From positions 2,129,501 through 2,193,500 of the forward strand of contig NZ_CP071798.1 of assembly GCF_017498505.1 (NCBI RefSeq): 64,000 bases of DNA. The letters are read 5' to 3'. Made by a program: the position numbers and the translations under genes. Source of the stretch: Sporosarcina sp. Te-1. GTDB taxonomy: Bacteria; Bacillota; Bacilli; Bacillales_A; Planococcaceae. This document shows positions 34,551 to 43,596 of the stretch, one piece after another; the first letter of the stretch is position 1; each line of letters begins with the position of its first letter. The notes under the pieces were generated by a model, which did no database searches, had not been told where the DNA came from, and was given only the letters and a program-made list of their open reading frames with translations.

Positions 34551-34583
34551 AAAAAGGATACTCGTTAAACGGGTATCCTTTTT
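34551..34583. terminator. Bidirectional terminator between methyltransferase and rlmD
   Basis: 11-bp perfect stem AAAAAGGATAC / GTATCCTTTTT. Confidence 0.9.
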
Positions 34584-34623
34584 GCTTATAACGCTAGATA
34601 AAATACAGACTATATCTCAACTA

Positions 34624-36018
34624 TTAGTCTTTCCTGACCAACAGTGAGCAACATTCAACATGTACCGTATGCGGAAACAGATCCACCGGCTGCACGGTCT
34701 CTAGCGTATACCCAAACGGCAACAATTCTGCAACGTCAGTCGCGAATGTATCCGGGTTGCATGATACGTAGACAATTCGTTTCGGCTGGGCACGTCCGAT
34801 CCGGCGCATCACTTTGCCGCCCGCTCCGCAACGCGGCGGGTCGATGAGCAACAGATCCGCAAGGCCCCAGCTTTCATGCACTTCGTCAATGCCCCGGCGA
34901 GCGTCGCGAGCGAGGAATGTCGTGTTATGCAAATCGTTATCGAGCGCATTCCGTTTTGCGGATTCGATTGATGTCTCGACAATTTCAATGCCCGCCAGTT
35001 CCTTGACGCGTGCGGCAAATGGCAAGGAGAAGGTGCCGACGCCGCAAAACAGATCGATCATCTTTTCATCATCCTGCGGCTTGCCCATTTCGAGCGCCAG
35101 ATCTACCAGCTTTTGTGCTTGAACGGGGTTCGTCTGGAAGAATGTATCGAACCAGAGACGGTAACGATAGCCGCCCAGTTCGTCGTAAATGTAGTCGCGT
35201 CCCGCAAGCACGAAGGTTTCTTCCGATTGCGTGCGGTCCGCCCAATCCGTGTTCACAAGCCAAAGAAGACTTTTCACGTTCGGAAACTTTGCTGTGATTC
35301 TGTTAATCAAATCTTCCGCTGTATTCGCCAAATCACCAGCCGGCGCTTCCGTCGCAAATACCGCCAACATGACCTCGCCTGTTGCGAATGATTCACGGAC
35401 CATTAGATGGCGAAGGAGCCCCTGATGTGTATCTTTATTGTATCCGCTCAGCTGATGCTCTTTCACCCACTCGCTTACTTCCATCGTGGCATCCACCATG
35501 TTCCGTCCAGCGATCAAGCATGTCTCGAGCGGAATGATTTTGCGAAAATTCCCTTGCTCATGGAGGCCAAGATCCCCTTCCGGTGAAAAGGTGAACTCCA
35601 TTTTATTGCGGTAATGCCATGGATTCTCCATCCCGATCGTGTCCTGAACGAGAGACGGATCCAATCCGACACTCTCCAGCGCCTCTTTCACATGACTTGT
35701 CTTATGTTTAAGCTGGCCTTCATACGACCAGTGCTGCCAAACGCAGCCCCCGCAAAGCTCGAAGTGCGGACAAGGCGCCTCCACCCGCTCGGGATGTGCG
35801 TTCAGAATCTCCTCCGGCAACGCCTTCCGTCTCCTTTTTTCCGGCTGATCCACAACTACTTGCACCGTTTCTCCCGGCAGCGTCTGCGGAATGGTCAGCT
35901 TGAGCTTTTTCGGATTGCTGCCCTTCTCGCTCTCCCGCCAAATAACTGCCTGCCCATTCCCTTTTGTATCCAAACGATGGACATTTGCGACCAATGTTTC
36001 TCCAATTGTAACGGTCAT
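34624..36018 (-). CDS. rlmD: 23S rRNA (uracil-C5)-methyltransferase, RlmD/RlmCD type
   Basis: 464 residues. N-terminal TRAM domain (about 1-60, GETLVANVHRLDTKGNGQAVI), the iron-sulfur cysteines CPHFELCGGCVWQH with a later fourth Cys, central RNA-binding part and SAM-binding core (MIDLFCGVGTFSLPFA). Motif DPPRCG and the catalytic cysteine in VYVSCNPDTFATD are present. The enzyme makes m5U in 23S rRNA (position 1939 and, in Gram-positives, often 747). Stands alone. Confidence 0.92.
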   Translation of the reverse strand: MTVTIGETLVANVHRLDTKGNGQAVIWRESEKGSNPKKLKLTIPQTLPGETVQVVVDQPEKRRRKALPEEILNAHPERVEAPCPHFELCGGCVWQHWSYEGQLKHKTSHVKEALESVGLDPSLVQDTIGMENPWHYRNKMEFTFSPEGDLGLHEQGNFRKIIPLETCLIAGRNMVDATMEVSEWVKEHQLSGYNKDTHQGLLRHLMVRESFATGEVMLAVFATEAPAGDLANTAEDLINRITAKFPNVKSLLWLVNTDWADRTQSEETFVLAGRDYIYDELGGYRYRLWFDTFFQTNPVQAQKLVDLALEMGKPQDDEKMIDLFCGVGTFSLPFAARVKELAGIEIVETSIESAKRNALDNDLHNTTFLARDARRGIDEVHESWGLADLLLIDPPRCGAGGKVMRRIGRAQPKRIVYVSCNPDTFATDVAELLPFGYTLETVQPVDLFPHTVHVECCSLLVRKD

Positions 36019-36201
36019 GATGACTGCCTCCTTTACACCTTATAACTCTCTATTCAACGGCTACGCCTGTTTTTGTGAATTGATGCACTGACCTATTATA
36101 ACGGAGTTCGGGTGGGTTCACCAGACCGAAATGCGAGGTAGAGAGGCGGGCTATTCTGTTGCTGAGGAGAAAACCATCTTTACAGCTATCCAGAATTGGG
36201 C

Positions 36202-37083
36202 TCACCGAAAAAATCGAATCGTTTCTTCAATAAAAGCCTCAATGGCCGGTGCCATATAACGGTCCTTCAAGTACGTTAAATAGACGGTACGTTCCAAAGA
36301 AGGCGAAGCGATTGTTTTATGGACTAGTCTCGCATTGTGACGATCCGCCAAGTAATTTTCGGGGATAAGCGACACCCCTAGATTTTCAAGGATGAGACTT
36401 AAAGCTGTTTCAAACCGTTCGACTTCATATTGAATATACGGATGAATTCCCTCTTCCGTGAACGTCTCTAGTACATCCTCTCTCGTTTGAAACCCCTCAC
36501 TTGTTATAATGAACGGTTCATCCCGCAAGTCACTTAATAAAACTACGTCCCTCTTAGCAAGAGGATGGGTTTCATGCAGTACAAGAACGAGTTTTTCCTT
36601 GTATAAGGGAACCGTTCGGATATCTGCTTCATCGATTAATTGATTAGTTATCACCGCATGGGATTTATATTGCCGTAATGAACGCTTTACATCTTCCCCG
36701 CTTAGTTCTTCCGTCAGGAACAGATTCATATCTGCGAATTTCTCCTCGTATCTTCGGATGACTTTCGGGATCCAATGTTTCACCGACTCAATCATCCCCA
36801 ATCGCAGCTCGCCTTTTCCGACAAGTCGTGCTTCCTGCATTTCTTTCTCCAATATACTCATGTCCAACAAAATGTGAAGTGCTCTTTCATAGAGCAATTG
36901 CCCAGATTCTGTCAACCCAATATTTCTTGTATTGCGTTCAAGCAGTTTAAATCCTACCTCATCTTCCATATTTTTGATCGCATTGCTGAGAGAAGGTTGG
37001 GAAATGTGAAGGACACTGGCAGCTTTCGAAAAGCTTTTCTGCTCGACTACTGTGACAAAATACGTTAACTGTTTTAAATCCAT
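36202..37083 (-). CDS. LysR-type transcriptional regulator
   Basis: 293 residues from the ATG at 37083 (AGGTGAG upstream; the GTG at 37095 has no site). N-terminal winged HTH: LTYFVTVVEQKSFSKAASVLHISQPSLSNAIKNMEDEVGFKLLERNTRNIGLTESG; C-terminal periplasmic-binding-like effector domain. Divergent from hutG-gltS with a 15-bp palindrome between, so it most likely controls those genes in response to a histidine-degradation intermediate or glutamate (inference). Confidence 0.92.
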   Translation of the reverse strand: MDLKQLTYFVTVVEQKSFSKAASVLHISQPSLSNAIKNMEDEVGFKLLERNTRNIGLTESGQLLYERALHILLDMSILEKEMQEARLVGKGELRLGMIESVKHWIPKVIRRYEEKFADMNLFLTEELSGEDVKRSLRQYKSHAVITNQLIDEADIRTVPLYKEKLVLVLHETHPLAKRDVVLLSDLRDEPFIITSEGFQTREDVLETFTEEGIHPYIQYEVERFETALSLILENLGVSLIPENYLADRHNARLVHKTIASPSLERTVYLTYLKDRYMAPAIEAFIEETIRFFR

Positions 37084-37105
37084 GTTGAATCTCACCTGTC
37101 CATTT

Positions 37106-37120
37106 ATAGCTTAAAGCTAT
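37106..37120. promoter_or_regulatory. LysR-type operator
   Basis: Perfect palindrome ATAGCTTAAAGCTAT (T-N11-A type) 22 bp upstream of the LysR start and about 100 bp before hutG. Confidence 0.6.
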
Positions 37121-37216
37121 CGTTTTATAGAAATTATATATTAGTATTTATAAGTATTCCATTTATAATTGACTCTAGAAGGAATTTTCAGCCTTTGAAA
37201 GGGATGTGTTTACACT

Positions 37217-38164
37217 ATGCGAAGTAAAGTGGACAAAACGATCTGGACAGGGCGGACGGATCATGAATTCAATAGAGCGAGTTTCCGGTACCACCAAATC
37301 ATCGAACTCGAGGAGTCTACGCAAGCAGACACGGCATGCGCTCTCATCGGTTTTGTATGTGAAGAAGGAGTGCGGCGGAACAAAGGCCGCTTAGGAGCAG
37401 CTGCAGGACCGGATGCATTACGCGCCGAGCTTGCGAAACTGCCTTGGCGGATGAACGAAGGAAAACGCCTGCTGGATCTCGGGAATGTCATTTGTGATGG
37501 CGAACGCTTGGAAGAAGCACAGCGCAATCTAGGCGATGCAGTAGCAGACGCGTTATCGAACAATTCGATTCCGATTGTTCTCGGCGGCGGACACGAAACG
37601 GCGTATGGCCACTATCTAGGCGTTCGTAAGTTCATCGGCAGCGAAGCGACACTTGGCATCATTAATATCGACGCGCATTTCGACCTGCGTTCTTATGATG
37701 AACAGCCATCTTCTGGAACGATGTTTAAACAAATTTTGGAGCATGATGACAAGAGCGACTATTTAGTGCTCGGCATCCAGCGTTTCGGCAACACACAAGA
37801 ACTTTTTGATACAGCCGATCAATTAGGTGTGACTTATGTGCAAGAAGAGGATATGACGAACAAATCCATGGAAGATACGTTACTTACAATCAAGACTTTC
37901 ATAGCGGACCATGATTATGTCATGCTGACATTATGCACGGACGTGTTAAACGCTGCGTTTGCACCTGGCGTCAGTGCCCCTTCGCCATTCGGATTGGATC
38001 CTTTTATGGTTCGTACAATCATTCGTGCCGTTACCTCTAAAAAGAATGCGCTTTCATTCGACATCTCAGAAGTCAACCCGCTTGTTGACGAAAACAACCG
38101 CACCGTCAAGCTCGGTGCTTATGTAGTAAATGAGGCTATCACGACCTTTTTAGGGAGGAAATAA
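37217..38164 (+). CDS. hutG: Formimidoylglutamase
   Basis: 315 residues of the arginase/ureohydrolase superfamily: GRLGAAAGPDALRAEL, GGGHETAYGHY (metal His), NIDAHFDLR (Asp, His, Asp ligands), and APGVSAPSPFGLDP, a formimidoylglutamase hallmark. It hydrolyses N-formimidoyl-L-glutamate to glutamate and formamide in histidine degradation. The last metal motif, usually SxDxD, reads TLCTDVLN, with Cys at the first Asp position; this may be a subfamily trait. The ribosome site is weak; a GTG four codons downstream is the alternative. Four bases ahead of gltS. Confidence 0.88.
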   Translation: MRSKVDKTIWTGRTDHEFNRASFRYHQIIELEESTQADTACALIGFVCEEGVRRNKGRLGAAAGPDALRAELAKLPWRMNEGKRLLDLGNVICDGERLEEAQRNLGDAVADALSNNSIPIVLGGGHETAYGHYLGVRKFIGSEATLGIINIDAHFDLRSYDEQPSSGTMFKQILEHDDKSDYLVLGIQRFGNTQELFDTADQLGVTYVQEEDMTNKSMEDTLLTIKTFIADHDYVMLTLCTDVLNAAFAPGVSAPSPFGLDPFMVRTIIRAVTSKKNALSFDISEVNPLVDENNRTVKLGAYVVNEAITTFLGRK

Positions 38165-38167
38165 TAT

Positions 38168-39361
38168 ATGACAATTGAATTAAATCAAGTAACAACCATC
38201 TTCTTAGCGATTGCCTTACTCGTATTAGGCCGCTTACTGGTCAATAAAGTCGGCGTGCTGCAGAAGTTCTGCATACCGGCTCCCGTTGTCGGGGGTCTGC
38301 TCTTTGCCATTCTCGCAACCGTTTTCAAAGCGGCAGGGCTCGTTACTTTTTCATTAGATACGTCACTGCAAAGTCTTTTCATGCTGACGTTCTTCACGAC
38401 AGTCGGACTCGGTGCGAGCTTCAAACTCGTCAAGCTGGGCGGGAAGCTGCTCATCATTTACTGGCTCGCATGCGGCTTTTTGGCACTCATGCAAAACGTG
38501 ATTGGTGTGTCCATGGCTTCTCTCTTTAACATTCACCCACTCATCGGGATGATGGCCGGTGCCGTCTCCATGGAAGGTGGACATGGCGCAGCCACCGCGT
38601 TTGGCCAAACAGTAGAAGACCTTGGTATCGATTCCGCTCTTTCTATCGGTGTAGCTGCCGCAACATTCGGGCTTGTTGCAGGCGGACTCGTCGGCGGTCC
38701 TGTCGTGAAATTTCTTATCTCTAAATACAATTTAAAACCGACAGAAACAGAAGACGTCGAGGGAGAATTCTCCGTTGAAAAAAATGAAGCTGAAATCCAA
38801 ACGAATACGTTCTTTACACAAATCCTCCTCATCACGTTCTGTATGGCTCTCGGTACGTATTTAGGAGAACTCTTCTCTTCCGCTACCGGATTTGTCCTTC
38901 CGGGTTATGTCGGTGCGATGTTTGTAGCCGTCATCGTGCGGAATATCGTCGATAAGATCAATCCAAAGGCCATTCATATGAAGAGCATCGGCTTGATTGG
39001 TGATATCACACTTGGCGTCTTCCTTTCCATGGCACTTATGAGCATCAAGCTTTGGGAAGTTGCTGGGCTCGCTCTACCACTGCTCGTCATCGTCTTTGTA
39101 CAAGTCGTCTTTATTGTCTTGTTTGGCATCTTTGTTTTATTCCGCCTGCTTGGCAAAAATTACGACGCCGCTGTCATGGTGGCCGGCTTTACGGGACACG
39201 GGCTTGGCGCAACACCGAACGCCATGGCCAATATGGCAGCTGTCACGGAACGGTTTGGACCATCGCGTAAAGCATATCTTGTTGTTCCAATCGTTGGCGC
39301 GTTTCTCATTGACGTATTCGCGATGCCGATTATCATTACGACCATTAATCTGTTCCAATAA
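38168..39361 (+). CDS. gltS: Sodium/glutamate symporter
   Basis: 397 residues, starting 4 bases after hutG with AGGGAGGAAA upstream. About ten to twelve transmembrane helices; the family motifs IPAPVVGGLLFAIL near the N-terminus, MEGGHGAATAFGQ mid-protein and MVAGFTGHGLGATPNAMANM in the second half form the two inverted reentrant loops of GltS. Imports (or exports) glutamate with sodium. The pairing with hutG fits glutamate as the shared product. Confidence 0.93.
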   Translation: MTIELNQVTTIFLAIALLVLGRLLVNKVGVLQKFCIPAPVVGGLLFAILATVFKAAGLVTFSLDTSLQSLFMLTFFTTVGLGASFKLVKLGGKLLIIYWLACGFLALMQNVIGVSMASLFNIHPLIGMMAGAVSMEGGHGAATAFGQTVEDLGIDSALSIGVAAATFGLVAGGLVGGPVVKFLISKYNLKPTETEDVEGEFSVEKNEAEIQTNTFFTQILLITFCMALGTYLGELFSSATGFVLPGYVGAMFVAVIVRNIVDKINPKAIHMKSIGLIGDITLGVFLSMALMSIKLWEVAGLALPLLVIVFVQVVFIVLFGIFVLFRLLGKNYDAAVMVAGFTGHGLGATPNAMANMAAVTERFGPSRKAYLVVPIVGAFLIDVFAMPIIITTINLFQ

Positions 39362-39378
39362 AATCTCCTGAACTAAAT

Positions 39379-39428
39379 AAGGAAGGGTGTGAAATCAATA
39401 ATGATTCCGCACCCTTCCTTCTATTTTT
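39379..39428. terminator. Bidirectional terminator
   Basis: AAGGAAGGGTG (39379-39389) / CACCCTTCCTT (39410-39420) plus CTATTTTT; serves gltS and the convergent DUF418 gene. Confidence 0.9.
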
Positions 39429-39429
39429 G

Positions 39430-40443
39430 TTACTTCCGCTCCTTCCTCAAAGGAAGCATTCTCCAGTAAGTTATGATCCGCCATATCCATTCCAGCGGCC
39501 CCATTTTGAAATACCGTAACCAAACTACACTGAATGCGATTTGAACAACAAAAATGGAGACGCATATAAAAAATGTGTCCATATAAGATAGATGATTGAA
39601 GAATGTCCCGATCAGCAAAATCAGGACTGTCTGCCCTATATAATTGGTCAACGCCATTCGGCCATAATAAGTTAGAGGCGTTAAGATATTGTGTCCCGCT
39701 TTTATTTGCAATAAAAGCAGCATCAATCCAATGTAACACGCTGAAAGGATTGGGCCAATGGTGATCCCAACCTTCAGGAATTCACTGGCAGCATCAATCG
39801 GTCCGTTTTCATCTACTACTACCATATTAAAAAAGGGCTCTGCAGGCACCAGTTTGTATTGCATATAAAGTGCCGCTGCACTGAGCAGAGCCATGATGGC
39901 GGTAAATAAAGCGATGCGTCTTTTATGATGAAGGTTCTCAAACACCCGGTACTGGCCACATGCGAGTCCCAATAAAATAAGCGGCAACGGTAAGAGTATC
40001 TTCGCTCCCATCAGCGCAAACATTGTAAGAAACACCAACGCAATGACCAGATTCACATGCCGGTTCATCTTATAAAACGGAAGGACAAGCAAACCGCACA
40101 CAGCGTAGATCGCTAGCGCTTCACCCGGATGAAACAGTTGATGGATTAAACCAAAACCAAATAGAACGGCCATCCTCCGCAAGAATAACATAGTGCCCTT
40201 TTGTTCTTTTGTCTTCGCCTTTGTTAAAAAGATATAAAACCCAACGCCAAATAAAAACGAAAAAATAGCATAAAATCGGCCTTCCACAAACAAATACAAA
40301 AACCGTTGATAACTTGCATCCACTGTATTCGGTTCAGGAATCTCAATGTGCAGCAACGCAAGTATATTGACGAGCATGATGCCTAGTAAAGCAAATCCCC
40401 GTATGACATCCAGTTCCTCGATTCGTTTTTCCAAATAATCCAC
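39430..40443 (-). CDS. DUF418 family membrane protein (YeiB-like), copy 2
   Basis: 337 residues, paralogous to the protein at 26397: RIEELDVIRGFALLGIMLVNILA, FLFGVGFYIFLTKAKTKEQKG and the C-terminal YYGRMALTNYIGQTVLILLIG ... WLRYFKMGPLEWIWRIITYWR. About ten transmembrane helices. Not linked to the same neighbours as copy 1, so probably functionally separate. Confidence 0.9.
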   Translation of the reverse strand: MDYLEKRIEELDVIRGFALLGIMLVNILALLHIEIPEPNTVDASYQRFLYLFVEGRFYAIFSFLFGVGFYIFLTKAKTKEQKGTMLFLRRMAVLFGFGLIHQLFHPGEALAIYAVCGLLVLPFYKMNRHVNLVIALVFLTMFALMGAKILLPLPLILLGLACGQYRVFENLHHKRRIALFTAIMALLSAAALYMQYKLVPAEPFFNMVVVDENGPIDAASEFLKVGITIGPILSACYIGLMLLLLQIKAGHNILTPLTYYGRMALTNYIGQTVLILLIGTFFNHLSYMDTFFICVSIFVVQIAFSVVWLRYFKMGPLEWIWRIITYWRMLPLRKERK

Positions 40444-40608
40444 TCCTATGTATGTCGATCCCTCTTCTTGATTACCATCCGCTTGATCTCATTGTAAAAG
40501 AGAAGACAATTCCCATCCTTCGGTCTACGTTACAACGACCTTACAGTTTTGAAATGTCTAGCAGAAGAGCAGCGCATTAAAGACAGATAAAGCTTAAAGT
40601 AAATTTAA

Positions 40609-40669
40609 TTACTCTTTAGAGTAATTAGTTATTGCTTTCAAATGCAAAATAATTTACTATATAGAGTAA
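40609..40669 (+). promoter_or_regulatory. Two operator palindromes in front of the HTH-F1beta gene
   Basis: TTACTCTTTAGAGTAA (40609-40624) and TTACTATATAGAGTAA (40654-40669) share 14 of 16 positions, each an inverted repeat of TTACT/AGTAA, 45 bp start to start. The second abuts the ribosome site of the gene at 40685, so binding there would block transcription; the natural ligand is the protein's own HTH. Confidence 0.7.
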
Positions 40670-40684
40670 TAGGGGGTGAGTAAA

Positions 40685-41734
40685 TTGGAAAATAAAAATT
40701 TGAGATTGAATGCTTCATTGCTAAGAAGACGTGTACCTAATTTGACGAGTGCCGCAAAAGCTGTCGGTTTGCGGCCGGCAACGGTATCAAACTTATGCAC
40801 AGGGAAAATTTCTGTTGGCAAATCGGAAGTGCGTACGCTTGTGGCATTGGCGGATTTGGCGGGCTGCAGTTTGGATGAATTGATTATCAGAGGGGAGAAA
40901 ATCGAAATGATCGAAACGAAAATCAAGACGTTGGATCTGTTTGCACCACTTGCAAAAGGCGGTACCGTCGGGTTGGTTGCCCGAAGAAACATGGGGCAGC
41001 TTGTCGTGCTGAGTGAAATCTTCTATCGGTTGAAATCAGAAGGATTTGCGACGATCCTGCTTATGCCACAAGGGGATTTCCCTGAGCTGGCAGATGTTTT
41101 GGAAAACGTGGAGTGGGTAACTCATTCGATCGAGGAAACGTACGAGAAAATCGCAGCTTTAGGAACGGAAAAAGAAATCGCGTTTGCCGCGGATCGAAGC
41201 CATGTCGTGTCGGGAGACATCTATGACATGCAGGAGCGGCTGCAGCAAATTGGCGTTGATTCCGTTACTACGTTCTTATTGGATTTGACAGGCAATGCTG
41301 TGGACGAAGACCTGCCGTATGGACCACTCGAAACCTTATGGCAGTTCGATGCCGATCTTTCCGCGCGCCATTGCTACCCGGCTGTTGATCCGATCAGCTC
41401 CACATCATCCGTGCTGGAAGGCGCCCATTTGGATCAAAACCATTTTTTCATTCAACAAAGAGCGCAGAAACTGCTTCGTCGCTACCGGGAATTGCGTTCC
41501 TTAGTGAATGTGAATGGATTGGAAAAACTGCCGGCGTCAGAGCGATCCACCTTTAAACGGGGAGAGCGCTTGGAAGCCTATTTGACCCAGCCATTTTACG
41601 TAGCAGAAGAATTCACGAAGAAACAAGGGGAGTCCGTCTCGTTACAGGAAACATTGAAAGACGTGCAAGCCATTTTAGACGGATCATTCGATCAGGATGA
41701 CATCGAGCAGCTCCGTTTCATCGGGAAGATATAA
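40685..41734 (+). CDS. HTH domain fused to a degenerate F1-ATPase beta-subunit-like body
   Basis: 349 residues from the TTG at 40685, six bases after AGGGGGTG; a GTG at 40676 lies inside that site. Residues 6-68 are an XRE/Cro-type HTH (LTSAAKAVGLRPATVSNLCTG, recognition helix about 30-40). Residues 72-349 align with the ATP synthase beta subunit: EKIEMIETKIKTLDLFAPLAK resembles beta's ILETGIKVVDLLAPYIKGG, and YPAVDPISSTSSVL resembles YPAVDPLVSTSRAL. The QKLLRRYREL, LTQPFYVAEEFT and VSLQETLKDVQAILDG stretches complete the C-terminal helical domain. The HTH replaces beta's N-terminal barrel. The P-loop GGAGVGKT reads ARRNMGQL, so Lys and Thr are lost, and the catalytic Glu region and DELSEED loop are absent. 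Not an ATPase; probably a regulator that senses a ligand or partner (inference). Confidence 0.88.
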   Translation: MENKNLRLNASLLRRRVPNLTSAAKAVGLRPATVSNLCTGKISVGKSEVRTLVALADLAGCSLDELIIRGEKIEMIETKIKTLDLFAPLAKGGTVGLVARRNMGQLVVLSEIFYRLKSEGFATILLMPQGDFPELADVLENVEWVTHSIEETYEKIAALGTEKEIAFAADRSHVVSGDIYDMQERLQQIGVDSVTTFLLDLTGNAVDEDLPYGPLETLWQFDADLSARHCYPAVDPISSTSSVLEGAHLDQNHFFIQQRAQKLLRRYRELRSLVNVNGLEKLPASERSTFKRGERLEAYLTQPFYVAEEFTKKQGESVSLQETLKDVQAILDGSFDQDDIEQLRFIGKI

Positions 41735-41741
41735 ATAAACG

Positions 41742-41784
41742 ATGCCAGGCACCTGCATCATTAGGTGTCTGGCATTCTGTTTTG
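41742..41784 (+). terminator. Terminator of the HTH-F1beta gene
   Basis: ATGCCAGGCACCT (41742-41754) / AGGTGTCTGGCAT (41763-41775), then TCTGTTTTG. One G-T pair. Confidence 0.85.
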
Positions 41785-41801
41785 TATGATTACCAACAAT
41801 G

Positions 41802-42392
41802 CTATTCTGTCGTCATTTCCACGTTAATAATCGTCTTTGTAGCCTCCAGATATGTAAAACGGTATGACTGCCCTTCCTGTATTCGAAACCTCTCCCAATG
41901 GAGGACCATTTCGCCCTCTGCTGTTTCAATGAAAATTATTTTGTACGAAGGAGATCCTCGATTCACATCCGTCACAACCAAGTCCTTGACTTGCCATTCG
42001 GCATTCGAATAATCTTTCAAATCCTTTATCGACTTGATCGCTTCAGTGGTACCGAAAAAGAAGAGAAAGATGGCAATGAGGAACGTGAAGATCCCACCAA
42101 CCGCAAACTTGGCGACAGAAGACCTTTTAATACGTTGTGGATTTTTAAAGACGATTATAGTGATGAGATAAAGGAAAAATACACAAAATCCTAAACCTGC
42201 CGCAATTAAAAAGGACATTCCGATGAAGTTAATGACAAACGCTGTATATAGATCCTTAACAACAAACCAATTCCATGAAATTAACCCCCCTGCTATCAAA
42301 ACTAGAGCCATTGTGACCAGCATAATTACATATGAAATTCGCTGCCGTTTTTTGTTCTCCGCTTCTGACGCCCTTGTGCCTTTCTTCCTCAT
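41802..42392 (-). CDS. Membrane protein of unknown function
   Basis: 196 residues from the ATG at 42392, chosen by AAAGGAGG; the frame is open to 42539 through terminator-like sequence. A basic N-terminus (MRKKGTRASEAENKKRQR) is followed by three transmembrane segments (about 22-45, 55-85, 100-125) and a C-terminal soluble beta domain (KDLVVTDVNRGSPSYKIIFIETAEGEMVL). No family recognised. Confidence 0.65.
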   Translation of the reverse strand: MRKKGTRASEAENKKRQRISYVIMLVTMALVLIAGGLISWNWFVVKDLYTAFVINFIGMSFLIAAGLGFCVFFLYLITIIVFKNPQRIKRSSVAKFAVGGIFTFLIAIFLFFFGTTEAIKSIKDLKDYSNAEWQVKDLVVTDVNRGSPSYKIIFIETAEGEMVLHWERFRIQEGQSYRFTYLEATKTIINVEMTTE

Positions 42393-42481
42393 CTCATCGC
42401 CCCCTCCTTTGTTATGGATACGGACGGAGGGGTTGCAAAGTTTCAAGGAGAACGCTAAGTCACGGTGGAGTTTGACAAAAA

Positions 42482-42522
42482 CACCAGGCGCCCATGCGTT
42501 TGCGTTCATGGAGTGCCTGGTG
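42482..42522 (-). terminator. Terminator-like palindrome downstream of the GIY-YIG gene
   Basis: Minus strand CACCAGGC (42515-42522) / GCCTGGTG (42482-42489) with an inner CATG pairing, then TTTTTGTC. Confidence 0.7.
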
Positions 42523-42684
42523 CCCTTTATAATCACCATTCAATTTTACTAATTTTAGCAGAAGTGATTTTGAATATAAGTTAGAACCTAAACTGAAGTC
42601 AGTTTGGTTCTTAATTATGGGCCAGATTCTAATTTCTCAACTACTACCCGTTTTCGTAAATTATTCGCCCTCTAATGTCTTAGA

Positions 42685-43539
42685 TTATTTCTGAGCTCGA
42701 CGTTTATCATCTAGTCCTTCCCAAAAGAGCCAACCGTTTTGTGAGTTCCCTGAACAAAGCTCTGCAGGCATACTCGGTTTGTTAAACTCTATGTTTTCCA
42801 ATAACTTTGCTGTTGACTGTGTAATAAGGACGGCTTTATCCGCTTCGATAAGTTGATCAAATTTATGACGATACCTACGATAAAAGGCTCCATTATCTGA
42901 CCAGTCAAGTGTAGTTTCGGCAGGAGCCTGAATAATGGATCCTGCTTGGAGAATGAATCTTCCGTCCGTCAAGTGAATTGTTGCTTCAAATGGCTTCTTT
43001 GCGTGGAAGATATCTTCTTGGTCCATCTTTTCCCCAACAACAGTTGGTTGGTTGCTTGTTGAGATACCAAGTGCCTCTAGTAGAAACGCAATATGATTGG
43101 CAAAGGACAGTAGAGCTGCCTCCGTGAACATATTTACATTTGGTTTAACAACACGCAAGTCTCTATTTTCCAGGCTATATTGTGTCTTTGAAAAAACGTG
43201 AATAAAATGTTGTTCCAAATAATCAATGCTAAGCGTATCAAAACTATTGTTGTCAGTGACAAACAAAACTGCGAACTGCCAAAAATCTTTTTCACGCAAG
43301 TGATCTTTCAATCGTACAATACCGTTAATGGACTTTCCTATGTAAAGGCTAGCATCGTCTTCTGAAAACAGAAAATATACTGCATGATGATTTGTAAAAG
43401 GCAGTTCTTCTACCTTTTTTATTTGACTTTTTGTAAAATATATCCCACGAATTTGACTTGTTGGATCTTGGACTATCCGAAGATTATTCGGATGATTACT
43501 ATCTGGAAAGTAAAACATAACAGTCTTAGCCTGATTCAT
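42685..43539 (-). CDS. GIY-YIG nuclease-domain protein with C-terminal DUF4357
   Basis: 284 residues. Residues about 50-125 are the GIY-YIG fold: AVYFLFSEDDASLYIGKSINGIVRLKDHL, with AVY for GIY, YIG intact, an Arg nearby and YLEQHFI supplying the usual C-terminal Glu. Residues about 190-284 match DUF4357, which commonly follows GIY-YIG domains (GRFILQAGS ... GWLFWEG). Nuclease activity is plausible because YIG, Arg and Glu are kept. Such proteins appear near restriction or stress genes, but here the neighbours are unrelated. Confidence 0.8.
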   Translation of the reverse strand: MNQAKTVMFYFPDSNHPNNLRIVQDPTSQIRGIYFTKSQIKKVEELPFTNHHAVYFLFSEDDASLYIGKSINGIVRLKDHLREKDFWQFAVLFVTDNNSFDTLSIDYLEQHFIHVFSKTQYSLENRDLRVVKPNVNMFTEAALLSFANHIAFLLEALGISTSNQPTVVGEKMDQEDIFHAKKPFEATIHLTDGRFILQAGSIIQAPAETTLDWSDNGAFYRRYRHKFDQLIEADKAVLITQSTAKLLENIEFNKPSMPAELCSGNSQNGWLFWEGLDDKRRAQK

Positions 43540-43596
43540 TACCTATCAATCCTTTTTAACATAATACCAGCAATTATCACCAAGAAAACAAAATAG

